Of a stretch of 64,000 nt of DNA, positions 1 to 8,501 are shown one piece after another. The notes beneath the pieces are model-generated. The model was not told where the DNA came from and did no database searches. It worked only from the letters and a program-made list of their open reading frames with translations. Source of the DNA: Roseburia hominis A2-183. GTDB taxonomy: Bacteria > Bacillota > Clostridia > Lachnospirales > Lachnospiraceae. The position numbers and the translations under genes were made by a program. Numbering within the stretch: position 1 is the stretch's first letter; each line of letters begins with the position of its first letter. The stretch is from NCBI RefSeq assembly GCF_000225345.1, contig NC_015977.1, positions 2,525,501 through 2,589,500 of the forward strand, given 5' to 3'.

Positions 1-1806
1 TTCATATTCCTGTTCCTCTTTGCGGTAATCCGCCTGATCCTGCGCATCGACCGCCTGCTTACTACTCTCATACCACCGGGAAAAACCGTCTGCTGTTCCC
101 TCAAATGCCGTCTCCTGCAGACACTGCTCCTCCACATAGTCCAGAAACAGATTCAGCTGTTTTCTGCCCTTGTTGATGGAGAGGACATCCTGTCTTCCCA
201 GATAATAATTAAAATACTGTACACGACTATCAATCTGTTCCCGGATATATCCCGTTGTCTCACGATGCAGCTTTTCAGCACGCGCAAGCACCAGCCTGTT
301 TTCCTCAAGATCTCTCGGATGAATCTTCAGTTTATTCAACTGCTCCAGTCTTTTTTTCAGTTCCTCTTCTGATAGTTTGATCTTATCATTCCGGATCACC
401 AGCTGTTTTTCCTGTCCTGTCGATACGACGTGCACATCTACCACCAGAATTCCATTGATATCGTAGGTATAACGCACCCGCACCTTCTCTTTTCCTTCCG
501 GTCCGACAGGAACCGGAACCGTGATGCTTCCCAACAGCAGATTGTCCTCCGCGTACATTGCTTCCCCCTGGTATACTTTAAACCTCATTTTGGTCTGCCT
601 GTCATGTGCCGTCGTCATAATAGTCTCCCTGCTGACCGGGAGCGCCATGTTCCTCTCAATCAGCACATCACAGAGATCACGGTTCGGATCTGCTTCGTTG
701 TATTGGGACACGCTGAGAGAAAACGGACAGATATCCGTAAGAAGCATATCGCGAATATCCGCATTGCGTTCCTTGATGCCTGCATACACTCCTGCGCCGA
801 GCGCAATCATATAATCCGGGCTGACAACCGCAATATCCGTGCGCTGCAACAGATAATTCAAATACTTTTGCACCACCGGCATTTTACAGGACCCTCCAAC
901 AAGCACTACCGCATCTACTTCTCTGGCACTCTTCTGCCCGTCCGACAACACACGCCGGATCGGTTGTGCCATCCGTTCAAACAGCGGCTCCGCCTGCAGG
1001 ATCAGCTCCTTTCTGGAGACCTCCATCCGATATTCTCTCCCAGCAAGTGTCACACACATCTGTGCAGTCTCCTGACCGGTCAGTTCAAACTTACAGTTTT
1101 CCGCACGTTCCAACACAATTGCCGCATCCTCAGCTGAGAAGCGGTTTTCAGAAAGTCCGCACGACTTCCAGAACATATCTGCAATCAACCGGTCAAAATC
1201 ACTGCCGCCGAGATGATTGTCTCCGCTGACCGCCAGAATCTCCACAATGTTATCAAAACACTCTACTAATGACACATCGAGCGTTCCCCCTCCAAAATCA
1301 AACACCAGCATGACGGCATCCTCCATCTGGCTTCGGCACTGATAATATAACGATGCAGCCGAAGGTTCATTAATGATGCGCTCCACATGAAATCCTGCCA
1401 GTTCCCCCGCATTTTTTGTTGCATTTCTTGCAAGATCGTTAAAATATGCCGGTACACTGATGACCGCTTCCGTAATCTCCTCCCCCAGATAATGCTCCGC
1501 GTCTTCCTTTAATCTTTTTAACACAAGCGCGGAAAGTTCCTCCGGACGGTATTTTTTTCCGGCGAGCGAATATATCTTTTCCGTTCCCATAAATCGTTTA
1601 AAAACGCTTACTGTATCCTCCGGGTGTGTAACCAGACGCTCCTTTGCAATTTTTCCCACGTACACCGTGCCATCTTTGCCTATACTAACTACGCTAGGCG
1701 TCAGATAGTCTCCAAACGCATTCGGAATCAGATGACTCTCTCCATTTTCCCACACTGCCGCCGCACTGTTTGTCGTTCCAAGATCAATACCGATAATTCT
1801 TCCCAT
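1..1806 (-). CDS. hscC: Hsp70-family chaperone, HscC-like (C-terminus beyond window)
   Basis: I read this from an ATG at 1806 with a GGAGGG ribosome site just upstream. It stays open for 602 codons to the window edge, so the C-terminus is missing. The N-terminal actin-like ATPase shows phosphate loop 1 GIDLGTTNS (residues 6-14), VPAYFND around 118-124 and phosphate loop 2 DFGGGTLDVSL (170-180). A substrate-binding region follows, then a charged helical lid. Hsp70 proteins bind and release unfolded peptides in an ATP cycle in the cytoplasm. The N-terminus (MGRIIGIDLGTTNSAAAVW) and the divergent C-terminal half look more like the HscC/specialised Hsp70 branch than housekeeping DnaK, and no grpE or dnaJ lies next to it. 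The Hsp70 call is certain; the HscC subfamily is a judgement from remembered sequences. Confidence 0.85.
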   Translation of the reverse strand, partial: MGRIIGIDLGTTNSAAAVWENGESHLIPNAFGDYLTPSVVSIGKDGTVYVGKIAKERLVTHPEDTVSVFKRFMGTEKIYSLAGKKYRPEELSALVLKRLKEDAEHYLGEEITEAVISVPAYFNDLARNATKNAGELAGFHVERIINEPSAASLYYQCRSQMEDAVMLVFDFGGGTLDVSLVECFDNIVEILAVSGDNHLGGSDFDRLIADMFWKSCGLSENRFSAEDAAIVLERAENCKFELTGQETAQMCVTLAGREYRMEVSRKELILQAEPLFERMAQPIRRVLSDGQKSAREVDAVVLVGGSCKMPVVQKYLNYLLQRTDIAVVSPDYMIALGAGVYAGIKERNADIRDMLLTDICPFSLSVSQYNEADPNRDLCDVLIERNMALPVSRETIMTTAHDRQTKMRFKVYQGEAMYAEDNLLLGSITVPVPVGPEGKEKVRVRYTYDINGILVVDVHVVSTGQEKQLVIRNDKIKLSEEELKKRLEQLNKLKIHPRDLEENRLVLARAEKLHRETTGYIREQIDSRVQYFNYYLGRQDVLSINKGRKQLNLFLDYVEEQCLQETAFEGTADGFSRWYESSKQAVDAQDQADYRKEEQEYE

Positions 1807-1928
1807 ATGCCCTCCATCTGCAAGCTGTTTCTCTTTTTTTACTTTATACCGTTCGTAATCTCCTTTAAGAAACGTGCACATCCACGCGAAGCTTTTTTAT
1901 GTAATAGAAACGAAGTTTCCCATTATGT

Positions 1929-1958
1929 AAAAAACGCCATAGATCATCCTATGGCGTT
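1929..1958 (-). terminator. Intrinsic terminator downstream of hisS
   Basis: On the minus strand a perfect 10-bp stem AACGCCATAG/CTATGGCGTT with a 6-base loop is followed by a run of T. It lies about 20 bases past the hisS stop and before the hscC-like gene. Confidence 0.85.
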
Positions 1959-1979
1959 CTCTGTCAGATCATTTCCGGA

Positions 1980-3230
1980 TCAGTCTTTGTAAAACTCGAC
2001 AATGTCCTTGTAGCCCTCGGCTGTCAGCTTCTCTTTCTGGAACTTCTTGTTCTTGTTCATGCGCACGACAAGCACCTGCTTCCCAGCAACACGCTCCTCC
2101 TGTGCCCTGGCGATCACTTTCGATACCTGCTCCGAGGTACAGCCTTTTTCAATGAGGTATGCTACCTTCGGGCGCTGCATCGGCACGGTGAAACCGCTCT
2201 CCATCAGAAGAAGAATGATGCGCTCAAAGCCGATGGAGAATCCGCACGCCGGAACGTCATTTCCGGTGAACTTGCCGACCATCTTGTCGTAACGTCCGCC
2301 GCCGCCGCACGCTGCTCCCAGCTCCGGCATTGCGATCTCAAAAATCGTTCCTGTATAATAGCTCATTCCGCGTACGAGCGTCGGATCGAATACCATCTTA
2401 AAGTCGGCTGTTTTTGCCGCCTCCACACTGTCGATGATCTCCTGAAGATTCTGCTCCACCTCCGGCTCCAAAAAGCCCTGTAAAGTGTCTGCCAGATATT
2501 TGATACCGTTCTGTGCCTTGGATACGCCCTCAAACAGCGCCAGATACTTGTCAATCGACTCCTTCGCATAGCCTTCCTTGGCAAGTTCTTCCGCCACGCC
2601 GTCAAGACCGATCTTGTCCATCTTGTCCAGAATAATGAATACGGTATCGAATTCTTCCTCCGGGAAACCGCTGTACGCTGCCATGGCCTTTAAGATGCGG
2701 CGCTCATTGATGCGGATCTCAAAATTCTTGAATCCGAGTCTGCCGATCGTCGTTGTCGTTGCAAGGATCAGCTCGATCTCCGCGAGATTGCTCGGCTCAC
2801 CGATAATATCAATATCACACTGCATAAACTGGCGGTAACGTCCGCGCTGCGGGCGGTCTGCACGCCACACACTGCCCATCTGCAGTGCCTTGAACGGGGA
2901 CGGGAGATCATTGGCGTTGTTCGCATAGAAACGGACTAACGGCACCGTCAGATCGTAGCGCATTCCAAAATCGACCAGATCCGCCTCTTCCTTTGCCTCT
3001 GCGATCTTTAACTTCTCACCGCGCTTCATCACTTTGAAGATCAGCTTCTCGTTCTCGCCGCCCTGCTTATTGCTCAGATTTGCAATGTTCTCCATACAAG
3101 GTGTCTCAATCGGTGTGAATCCAAAACTGCGGTAGGTCTCCTTGATGACCTGCTGCACGTAATCCCGGATCTGCATCTCCTCCGGTAAAATATCTTTCAT
3201 GCCGTTGACCGGCTTCTTGCTTAATGCCAT
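1980..3230 (-). CDS. hisS: Histidyl-tRNA synthetase
   Basis: Class II aminoacyl-tRNA synthetase that charges tRNA-His with histidine, 416 residues as called. It begins MALSKKPVNGMKDILPEEM, typical for HisS. The class II core is visible (RYDLTVPLVRF, then the FRADRPQRGRYRQF-like motif 2 as WRADRPQRGRYRQFMQCD). Both histidine-specific motifs are present: RGMSYYTGTIFE and ACGGGGRYDKM. The C-terminal anticodon-binding domain follows (KVAYLIEKGC onward). The reading frame extends 22 codons further upstream, but the ATG at 3230 is preceded by GGAGGAAC at good spacing and matches the family start. No T-box-like leader was seen upstream. A strong terminator follows. Confidence 0.97.
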   Translation of the reverse strand: MALSKKPVNGMKDILPEEMQIRDYVQQVIKETYRSFGFTPIETPCMENIANLSNKQGGENEKLIFKVMKRGEKLKIAEAKEEADLVDFGMRYDLTVPLVRFYANNANDLPSPFKALQMGSVWRADRPQRGRYRQFMQCDIDIIGEPSNLAEIELILATTTTIGRLGFKNFEIRINERRILKAMAAYSGFPEEEFDTVFIILDKMDKIGLDGVAEELAKEGYAKESIDKYLALFEGVSKAQNGIKYLADTLQGFLEPEVEQNLQEIIDSVEAAKTADFKMVFDPTLVRGMSYYTGTIFEIAMPELGAACGGGGRYDKMVGKFTGNDVPACGFSIGFERIILLLMESGFTVPMQRPKVAYLIEKGCTSEQVSKVIARAQEERVAGKQVLVVRMNKNKKFQKEKLTAEGYKDIVEFYKD

Positions 3231-3341
3231 GAGCGTTCCTCCATTTTCTGCCTTATATCCTCCGATTATTATACGTTTTGTATTCCTGCACGTCAAGCAT
3301 CAAGGACCATGCAATCATTTATCACAAATATGATCCTGTCA

Positions 3342-4487
3342 TTAAAAAATCACTTCAAAAACTGTGCCCCCAGACGGATTGTCCCTGATTACAATATTGC
3401 CATCATGCACTCTCACAATTTCATAAACCAGCGCAAGTCCAAGGCCTACTCCCCCCAGTTCCCTGCTTCTGGATTTATCCACACGAAAGAATGGTTCAAA
3501 TACCCGTTTTCTGAGTTCCTCTGGAATTCCGCTTCCTGTATCCTCTACGGAAAGAAAAACATGTTTTTCTTTCCACTCCGCCATCACAACAACCTGTCCA
3601 CCCGGACGATTGTATTTTATAGCATTCTCAACAAGATTATATACCAGCCTGTAAATAAGGATATCACTTCCCACCATAGTTACATCCTTACATTTTCCAA
3701 TAAGCCTTATATTTTTCTCCATTGCAAGTGGTTCCAGATCCGTCAGGACCTCTTCTACAAGTGCATCAACCATGATTTTTTCATCACGTACCACAATCTG
3801 AAGTTCACTCATATCCAGAAGAATCTTTACCATCCTGCTGAGTCTTTCGTTCTGCTCCGTCATCATGGCAATTGTCTTTTCCGCACATTCGTCATTGCCC
3901 GGGTGCTCCATCGAATTATATAAATCAAGCTGTACCTGCATCAGCGACAACGGTGTACGAAACTCATGTGCGGCATTTGCCGTAAATTGCCTCTGTACCT
4001 CAAATGCTTCTGAGAGGCGTTCCAGCATCTTGTTGTAAGAAACACTGAGCCGGTTTAATTCCTTAACTTCATTCTCTTCTATCCTCGAATCTGCCAGATT
4101 TTGTGCCTGCACTTTCTCAATTTTATCTGAAAAATTTCTAAGCGGTTTAAGTACATGTCCGCTTAGAAAATATGTGGCAACACCTCCAAGAAGCGCAAGC
4201 AGTGTAGAGAACAGCAAGCTTCTTTTTTTATAATCTGCTTTGTTGTTATATACCTGAATGGAAAAATCATCTGCAAAATCATCCCATTTATCATCTGGAA
4301 TATTAATATATATTTCATCAGCCTCCTCACTGTTGTCCTCATCACTCTGGGCATCAACAGTATCCTGCAGCAAATCAATATAATACACACCGTTCTTATA
4401 TACAAACAGGGTAAGGCATCCACATATGACTGCAATAAACAATGTAGTTATGATCGTAAGCCTCCACTGAAGTGACATTTTTTTCAT
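3342..4487 (-). CDS. Sensor histidine kinase of a two-component system
   Basis: Membrane-bound sensor kinase, 381 residues. One membrane segment lies at about 9-30, followed by an acidic extracytoplasmic domain of about 60 residues (rich in D/E, 42-75) and a second membrane segment at about 90-112. A HAMP-like linker leads to the dimerisation helix with the phospho-accepting His in AAHEFRTPL (about residue 174). The ATPase domain has the N box NLVENAIKYN, G1 DTGSGIP and G2 GGVGLGLALVYE. Its start overlaps the response regulator stop by 4 bases, so the two are co-translated. They diverge from the redox module at 5273-7254, which makes that module the likely target (inference). The signal is unknown. 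Confidence 0.93.
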   Translation of the reverse strand: MKKMSLQWRLTIITTLFIAVICGCLTLFVYKNGVYYIDLLQDTVDAQSDEDNSEEADEIYINIPDDKWDDFADDFSIQVYNNKADYKKRSLLFSTLLALLGGVATYFLSGHVLKPLRNFSDKIEKVQAQNLADSRIEENEVKELNRLSVSYNKMLERLSEAFEVQRQFTANAAHEFRTPLSLMQVQLDLYNSMEHPGNDECAEKTIAMMTEQNERLSRMVKILLDMSELQIVVRDEKIMVDALVEEVLTDLEPLAMEKNIRLIGKCKDVTMVGSDILIYRLVYNLVENAIKYNRPGGQVVVMAEWKEKHVFLSVEDTGSGIPEELRKRVFEPFFRVDKSRSRELGGVGLGLALVYEIVRVHDGNIVIRDNPSGGTVFEVIF

Positions 4488-5164
4488 TGTTCTGATTCCT
4501 CTCGCATCTTATAACCCTCACCAACCTTGTTCACAATCGGATCATATCCCAGCACTGCCTTAAGTTTTTTTCTGAGAGAAGACATATGTACCCTGATAGC
4601 TCCGCTAAAACTATCCACAGATGCATCCCATACATGCTCTATCAGTTCTTCCTGGCTTACCGGTCTGCCCTGATTAAGAAGCAGATATTCCAAAATTCCA
4701 CTTTCTTTTCTGGTCAAAGGCACCCTCTCTTCTTTTGCATATGCCTCGCGCTTTTTTGTATCGAACCTTATGTCCCCATTGTTCAGGCAAACATCTCTCT
4801 GTACAAATTTACGTCTTGTCAGGCTTCTGATCCGCGCCTCAAGCTCCTGCAGATGAAATGGTTTTTCCATGTAATCATTGGCTCCTGCATCCAGCCCTTC
4901 CACTTTATCCGCTATCTGGCTTCGCGCAGACAGAATCAGCACCTTTGTCTCCTCATTCTCCCGCCTGAGTTCCCTTAGAATATCCATTCCATCTATGCCC
5001 GGTAAATTCAGGTCAAGCACAATGAGATCATATTCCTCCGTCAGGACATATTCAAGCGCCTCGCTTCCATTATAAGAGGTATCCACCTCATAGCCCGCAT
5101 CATACAGACTTTTTGCAATTGTATCACACAATTCTTTTTCATCTTCAACAATCAATAATCTCAA
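4484..5164 (-). CDS. Response regulator, OmpR/PhoB family
   Basis: DNA-binding response regulator, 226 residues from the preferred start. The receiver domain begins MRLLIVEDEKEL and has acidic pocket residues near the N-terminus and the phospho-acceptor Asp51 in VLDLNLPGIDG. The C-terminal winged helix (VPLTRKESGILEYLLLN ... IRVHMSSLRKKL) is OmpR type. I chose a TTG start at 5164 because GGGAG lies 7 bases upstream and the family begins exactly there. The ATG at 5203 lies upstream of the transcript start predicted from the promoter at 5205-5233, so it is unlikely to be used. The gene is first in a two-gene operon with the sensor kinase. Confidence 0.93.
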   Translation of the reverse strand: MRLLIVEDEKELCDTIAKSLYDAGYEVDTSYNGSEALEYVLTEEYDLIVLDLNLPGIDGMDILRELRRENEETKVLILSARSQIADKVEGLDAGANDYMEKPFHLQELEARIRSLTRRKFVQRDVCLNNGDIRFDTKKREAYAKEERVPLTRKESGILEYLLLNQGRPVSQEELIEHVWDASVDSFSGAIRVHMSSLRKKLKAVLGYDPIVNKVGEGYKMREESEQ

Positions 5165-5204
5165 AATATTTCTCCCGCTTCTTAACAAGGATTTTACATC
5201 CACT

Positions 5205-5233
5205 ATTGTATAATACTACTGTCAGCTGGTCAA
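5205..5233 (-). promoter_or_regulatory. Sigma-A-type promoter of the two-component operon
   Basis: On the minus strand, TTGACC (5233-5228) and TACAAT (5210-5205) are separated by exactly 17 bases. On the opposite strand a TATAAT lies at 5209-5214 without a good -35 box. This fits an activator-dependent promoter for the divergent redox genes (inference). Confidence 0.6.
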
Positions 5234-5272
5234 CAAAGACAATAACAGCAAACGAAAGGAGTAATCTGTCTG

Positions 5273-5410
5273 ATGCGGAAAAGAATATCACAGTTCGCTT
5301 TATTCATCACCGGTACACTTATGATCGGTTATGGTGCAATCAGAGGCGAAGCAGCTACCGTGCTTGGCAAAGCAATTAAATTATGTCTGGAGTGTGTGGG
5401 AATTGGATAA
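5273..5410 (+). CDS. CD1871A-family CXXC-motif mini-protein
   Basis: Small protein of 45 residues beginning MRKRISQFALFITGTLMIG. It has one hydrophobic segment (about 8-22), then IRGEAATVLGKA, and ends in a CLECVGIG tail carrying a CxxC pair. From memory this matches the family annotated as CD1871A-type CXXC-motif proteins in Clostridia, which sit next to 4Fe-4S polyferredoxins and thioredoxin-like lipoproteins, exactly as here. The hydrophobic segment suggests a membrane anchor, and the cysteine pair suggests a redox or metal role, but no function is known to me. AAAGGAG lies about 11 bases before the ATG. Its stop overlaps the TTG start of the next gene, which suggests translational coupling. 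Confidence 0.85.
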   Translation: MRKRISQFALFITGTLMIGYGAIRGEAATVLGKAIKLCLECVGIG

Positions 5411-6296
5411 AAAAACAACTATACGATCAAAAAAAGTAGCCCGGGTACGCGGGTGGATTCAGGCAGCTGCCACATTGCTTACCAATATTCATATTCCAAA
5501 TTTATTTAAAGGAAAAATATATCAGGGAAATGCCAAAACAGTATGTGTGCCGGGATTAAACTGTTATTCCTGCCCTGCAGCTGCAGGCGCCTGCCCAATT
5601 GGAGCTTTTCAGGCAGTCGTCGGATCCTCAAATTTTAAATTTTCGTACTACATAACCGGCTTTTTCATTCTGCTCGGTGTGACACTTGGAAGATTTATAT
5701 GTGGATTTTTATGTCCTTTTGGATGGTTTCAGGATCTGCTTCATAAAATCCCCGGGAAAAAATTTTCTACGGCCAGGCTAAAGCCTTTGAGATACCTGAA
5801 GTACATCATTCTTATCGTTTTCGTTATAGCACTGCCGATGCTTGTGACGAACTCCATAGGAATGGGGGATCCGTTTTTCTGTAAATACATATGTCCACAG
5901 GGCGTTTTGGAGGGTGCCATACCTCTGTCCCTCGGGAATTCCGCCATACGATCTGCACTTGGCAGGCTGTTTTCTTTTAAATGCCTTATTTTAATTACTG
6001 TTATTGTCTTAAGTATTTTGTTTTACAGACCTTTTTGCAAATGGCTTTGTCCCCTTGGTGCAATTTATTCACTTTTTAATAAAATATCCTTTCTCAACAT
6101 CAAGGTCGAAAACAGTAAATGTGTCGGATGCGGTCTGTGTACAGGTGCATGCAAAATGGATGTCGATGTCCGTAAGACTCCAAATCATCCGGAATGTATA
6201 CGATGCGGCGCCTGTATGAAAGCCTGTCCAAAGGATGCAATCCATTACCAGTTTATGGAAAAAACATGTAGCAGCAATCTCAATAACCAGCAATAG
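5403..6296 (+). CDS. Membrane 4Fe-4S polyferredoxin (NapH/CcoG-like)
   Basis: Integral membrane iron-sulfur protein, 297 residues from a TTG start. It has about four membrane segments. Between them are two CxxxCP motifs of NapH-type proteins (CGFLCPFG and CKWLCPLGA) and further cysteine clusters (CYSCPAAAGACPIG, CKYICPQG). Two classic 4Fe-4S motifs close the chain: CVGCGLCTGACKMDV and CIRCGACMKACPKDA. Such proteins pass electrons across or along the membrane, and the donor and acceptor here are unknown. The frame is open from an upstream start at 5331, but that would overlap most of the preceding mini-gene. The TTG at 5403 with GGAG upstream gives an 8-base overlap and is preferred. The likely partner is the TlpA-like lipoprotein downstream. 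Confidence 0.9.
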   Translation: MDKKTTIRSKKVARVRGWIQAAATLLTNIHIPNLFKGKIYQGNAKTVCVPGLNCYSCPAAAGACPIGAFQAVVGSSNFKFSYYITGFFILLGVTLGRFICGFLCPFGWFQDLLHKIPGKKFSTARLKPLRYLKYIILIVFVIALPMLVTNSIGMGDPFFCKYICPQGVLEGAIPLSLGNSAIRSALGRLFSFKCLILITVIVLSILFYRPFCKWLCPLGAIYSLFNKISFLNIKVENSKCVGCGLCTGACKMDVDVRKTPNHPECIRCGACMKACPKDAIHYQFMEKTCSSNLNNQQ

Positions 6297-6342
6297 CCAG
6301 CCGGCAGCTATTTAATTCTTATCAATTAAAGGAGTATTTATC

Positions 6343-7254
6343 ATGAAAACAAAAAGAAACATTATCGCACTTTTTACACTCTGTACCGCATTATCAATCA
6401 CCGGATGTGCCGGGCAGGAGACTTCAAAAACAGAGAACACGCAGAATACTGCTGCTGTATCCGCCAGCGAATCATCTGCCGATGACTCCAATGCAGCGCT
6501 TGATGATTTATATCAGCAGGAAAACCAGATCTTTGCAGATCATAAAGATGTATGGGACAAGGTTTTTGGCATGATGAATAAAAGTACTGCTGATCCAGAT
6601 GGAAATTATGCTGATTATCTTGCTGATACTGTCGAAGCAAACAAGACTTCGTTTACAGACAGCGAGTTAAAAACTCTTACCGATGATATTAAGACCATTC
6701 GTAAAATCGAAGAACAGATCACTGAAATTGAAAGCCAAAATGCTGTATCCGATACTTCCGGCGCCAAAAATGATTCCGATGATACAGCCCCTTTCCAGAA
6801 TTTCTCCGGAAAAGATTTTGATGGCAATGCCGTTGATCAGAATTTGTTTTCCGGGAATGCCGTAACTGTCATAAATTTCTGGTTTACCGGCTGTAAGCCT
6901 TGTGTTGCTGAATTATCTAAACTTAACGAATTAAATGACGCTATTAAATCAATGGGGGGCGAAGTTATTGGTATTAACACCGAAACTTTTGATGAAAATG
7001 AAGCTGCTATAAAAGAAGCAAAAAAAATCCTTGAAAGCCAGGGCGCCGCTTATCGCAATCTTTCCATTGACTCTGATTCAGCCGCCGGTAAATATGCTGC
7101 TGATATTATGGCATTTCCAACAACAATTTTAGTCGATAGAAATGGTAATATAATAGGCGAACCTATGCTCGGCGGAATCGATAACCAGGACAACTATGAT
7201 GCTTTGATGAAGCAGATCCAGTCTGTGATTGATGCTGACAGCGCAAACAAGTAA
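6343..7254 (+). CDS. TlpA-like thioredoxin-fold lipoprotein
   Basis: Exported redox lipoprotein, 303 residues. The signal peptide ends in the lipobox SITGC, with Cys22 predicted to be lipidated. A long acidic, helical spacer (about 23-145) has no domain I recognise. The C-terminal thioredoxin fold is of the TlpA/ResA type: INFWFTGCKPCVAEL holds the active CxxC, and the cis-proline loop is in MAFPTTILVD. The tryptophan of the usual WCxxC is replaced by a Gly-containing TGCKPC. Proteins of this type reduce disulfides or receive electrons outside the membrane. Third gene of the module after the CXXC mini-protein and polyferredoxin, so electrons may flow from the ferredoxin to this lipoprotein (inference). 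AAAGGAG precedes the ATG. Confidence 0.9.
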   Translation: MKTKRNIIALFTLCTALSITGCAGQETSKTENTQNTAAVSASESSADDSNAALDDLYQQENQIFADHKDVWDKVFGMMNKSTADPDGNYADYLADTVEANKTSFTDSELKTLTDDIKTIRKIEEQITEIESQNAVSDTSGAKNDSDDTAPFQNFSGKDFDGNAVDQNLFSGNAVTVINFWFTGCKPCVAELSKLNELNDAIKSMGGEVIGINTETFDENEAAIKEAKKILESQGAAYRNLSIDSDSAAGKYAADIMAFPTTILVDRNGNIIGEPMLGGIDNQDNYDALMKQIQSVIDADSANK

Positions 7255-7297
7255 ATTCTGACATTCTGTAGCATCAATGACCATTCACAAATGCGAA

Positions 7298-7331
7298 AAA
7301 GGACATTTCTAAGTAATTAGAAATGTCCTTT
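7298..7331. terminator. Perfect inverted repeat between convergent genes, likely terminator
   Basis: A 15-bp perfect stem AAAGGACATTTCTAA/TTAGAAATGTCCTTT with a 4-base loop sits after the redox operon and after the minus-strand kinase-like gene. The T run is better on the minus strand (CCTTTTTCGC), but it could serve both directions. Confidence 0.75.
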
Positions 7332-7381
7332 GGGATACTCCCGAGAATACTATCCCAGCAGATAGCACTCTCCCCTCTGAA

Positions 7382-8029
7382 TCAATTCTGTTCTTCATCC
7401 AGCCATTCTTTTAGCTTTTTCTGTAACAGTTTATTATCTGGCAAATATAATTTATACTCTTTTGCATAAATTTCTCCTTCAACTTCCGAGTATCATGAAT
7501 GTTCTTTCACATACTGCAAAAATTCCGGTGTCTTTGACCAGTATTTTACACCCCAGTTTTCAAAATTCCATTCTTCCATGTAATCATTGCACTCGAAATC
7601 AACATAATATATTTCTTCGTTATTTACAACAAAATTCGTTGGAAAATAATCAATATTTGTATTGGCAGCATATAACAGCGCACACATTCTATGCAATTGC
7701 TCGATATAGTCAGTTTTCATCTTGTCTTCTAAAACCAACTGATAAATCGTGTCGCCGTCAATAAACTCCTTCAAAATGCGTTCATTTTTCACATCTGCTT
7801 CAAGCATGGCAGGCATCTTTATTCCGATCTCTTTCAATTTCTTGTAATCCCTGATTTCTGCCTCAAGCTTGTTTCCGAACTGATAATAATCACAAGGTTC
7901 ATGATGTATCTGCTTCAAAACATACCTGTTATTTCCAGACTCTGCCAAATAAGAATATCCACCTTTTCCCTTTCCTAGCAATTTAATTATTGTATAGCTT
8001 TTCCCATTTACGGTCATTTCTTTATTCAT
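7382..8029 (-). pseudogene. Small protein-kinase-like gene with in-frame TGA and open continuation
   Basis: The first open part (8029-7493) encodes 178 residues of a minimal kinase-like fold. It shows a glycine-rich loop (LLGKGKGGYSYL), VLKQI with the likely ATP-binding Lys, and a catalytic-loop-like NIDYFPTNFV followed by YYVDFECND in place of DFG. This resembles small Ser/Thr or lipopolysaccharide-kinase-like proteins. After the TGA at 7495-7493 the same frame continues for 36 sense codons with protein-like composition (YAKEYKLYLPDNKLL, then KKLKEWLDEEQN) to a TGA at 7384-7382. The gene may be a nonsense-interrupted allele of a 215-residue protein. Equally, the 178-residue form may be complete, because WSKTPEFLQYVKEHS is a plausible end. 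The start has GGAG 8 bases upstream. The substrate is unknown. Confidence 0.55.
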
Positions 8030-8060
8030 GTGTTTTCTCCTTTGTTCTACATCACATTGA

Positions 8061-8333
8061 TTACTGATTTGTAATATTCTGCTTCAATATTACAATAGAA
8101 ATATAGTTTTCACAAAGGTTAAACGTGTAACCCGCCACAAAATTCTCATTCGATTTTTGTGATATTTCCCCATATTTCAAATTTTCTGGAATGTCATGAA
8201 ACTCTTCCTGAAAAATTTCAATAATGAAATTCTCTCTGAAATCACGAAAACTCAGGTGTTACTTCTTTCCAAAGAAGGTATTGTAGACACTTCTTTCATT
8301 GGCTCATTTTGCTCCTAACGCTGTGTTATTCAT
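8061..8333 (-). pseudogene. Decayed small gene (frameshifted remnant)
   Basis: The gap upstream of the kinase-like gene holds pieces of a protein in three frames. An ATG at 8333 with AGGAGA upstream starts MNNTALGAK and hits TGA. Another frame gives MKEVSTIPSLERSNT then TGA. A third frame gives about 60 residues (DFRENFIIEIFQEEF onward, ending VILKQNITNQ) to a TAA at 8063-8061. The last piece has clearly protein-like composition. I do not recognise the family. It looks like an old gene broken by frameshifts; sequencing error is less likely because more than one break is needed. Confidence 0.45.
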
Positions 8334-8368
8334 GTTCTTTTTCTCCTAGAATAATTGACTATAACAGA

Positions 8369-8406
8369 AAAGGACGAACTCATCTGCTAAAATGAATTCG
8401 TCCTTT
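8369..8406 (-). terminator. Terminator downstream of hemZ
   Basis: A stem of about 15 bp with one mismatch (AAAGGACGAA... / ...TTCGTCCTTT) lies about 95 bases beyond the hemZ stop and is followed on the minus strand by TTTTCTG. Confidence 0.65.
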
Positions 8407-8501
8407 AAGGCACAGTTATTAGGTTGTTTCAATACATCTCACAGGTTATTCCGTATTATTGGATACTTTTTTGATGTACTATTTCAGGATGAATAACCCT
8501 T

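Noticed and set aside
430..1137. Plus-strand open frame of 235 codons
   Set aside because: It is antisense to the Hsp70-family gene, has no ribosome site and no protein-like pattern.
5331..5402. Upstream extension of the polyferredoxin gene
   Set aside because: It would overlap most of the CXXC mini-gene; the TTG at 5403 gives the usual coupled arrangement.
7353..7365. Shared 13-base word TCCCAGCAGATAG here and at 60623-60635, both near TTAGAAAT
   Set aside because: In 64 kb a 13-base match arises by chance many times, and the surrounding sequence and structure differ.
7493..7495. TGA in the kinase-like gene as a selenocysteine codon
   Set aside because: No SECIS-like hairpin directly after the codon was evident, and the position is not a plausible active site.
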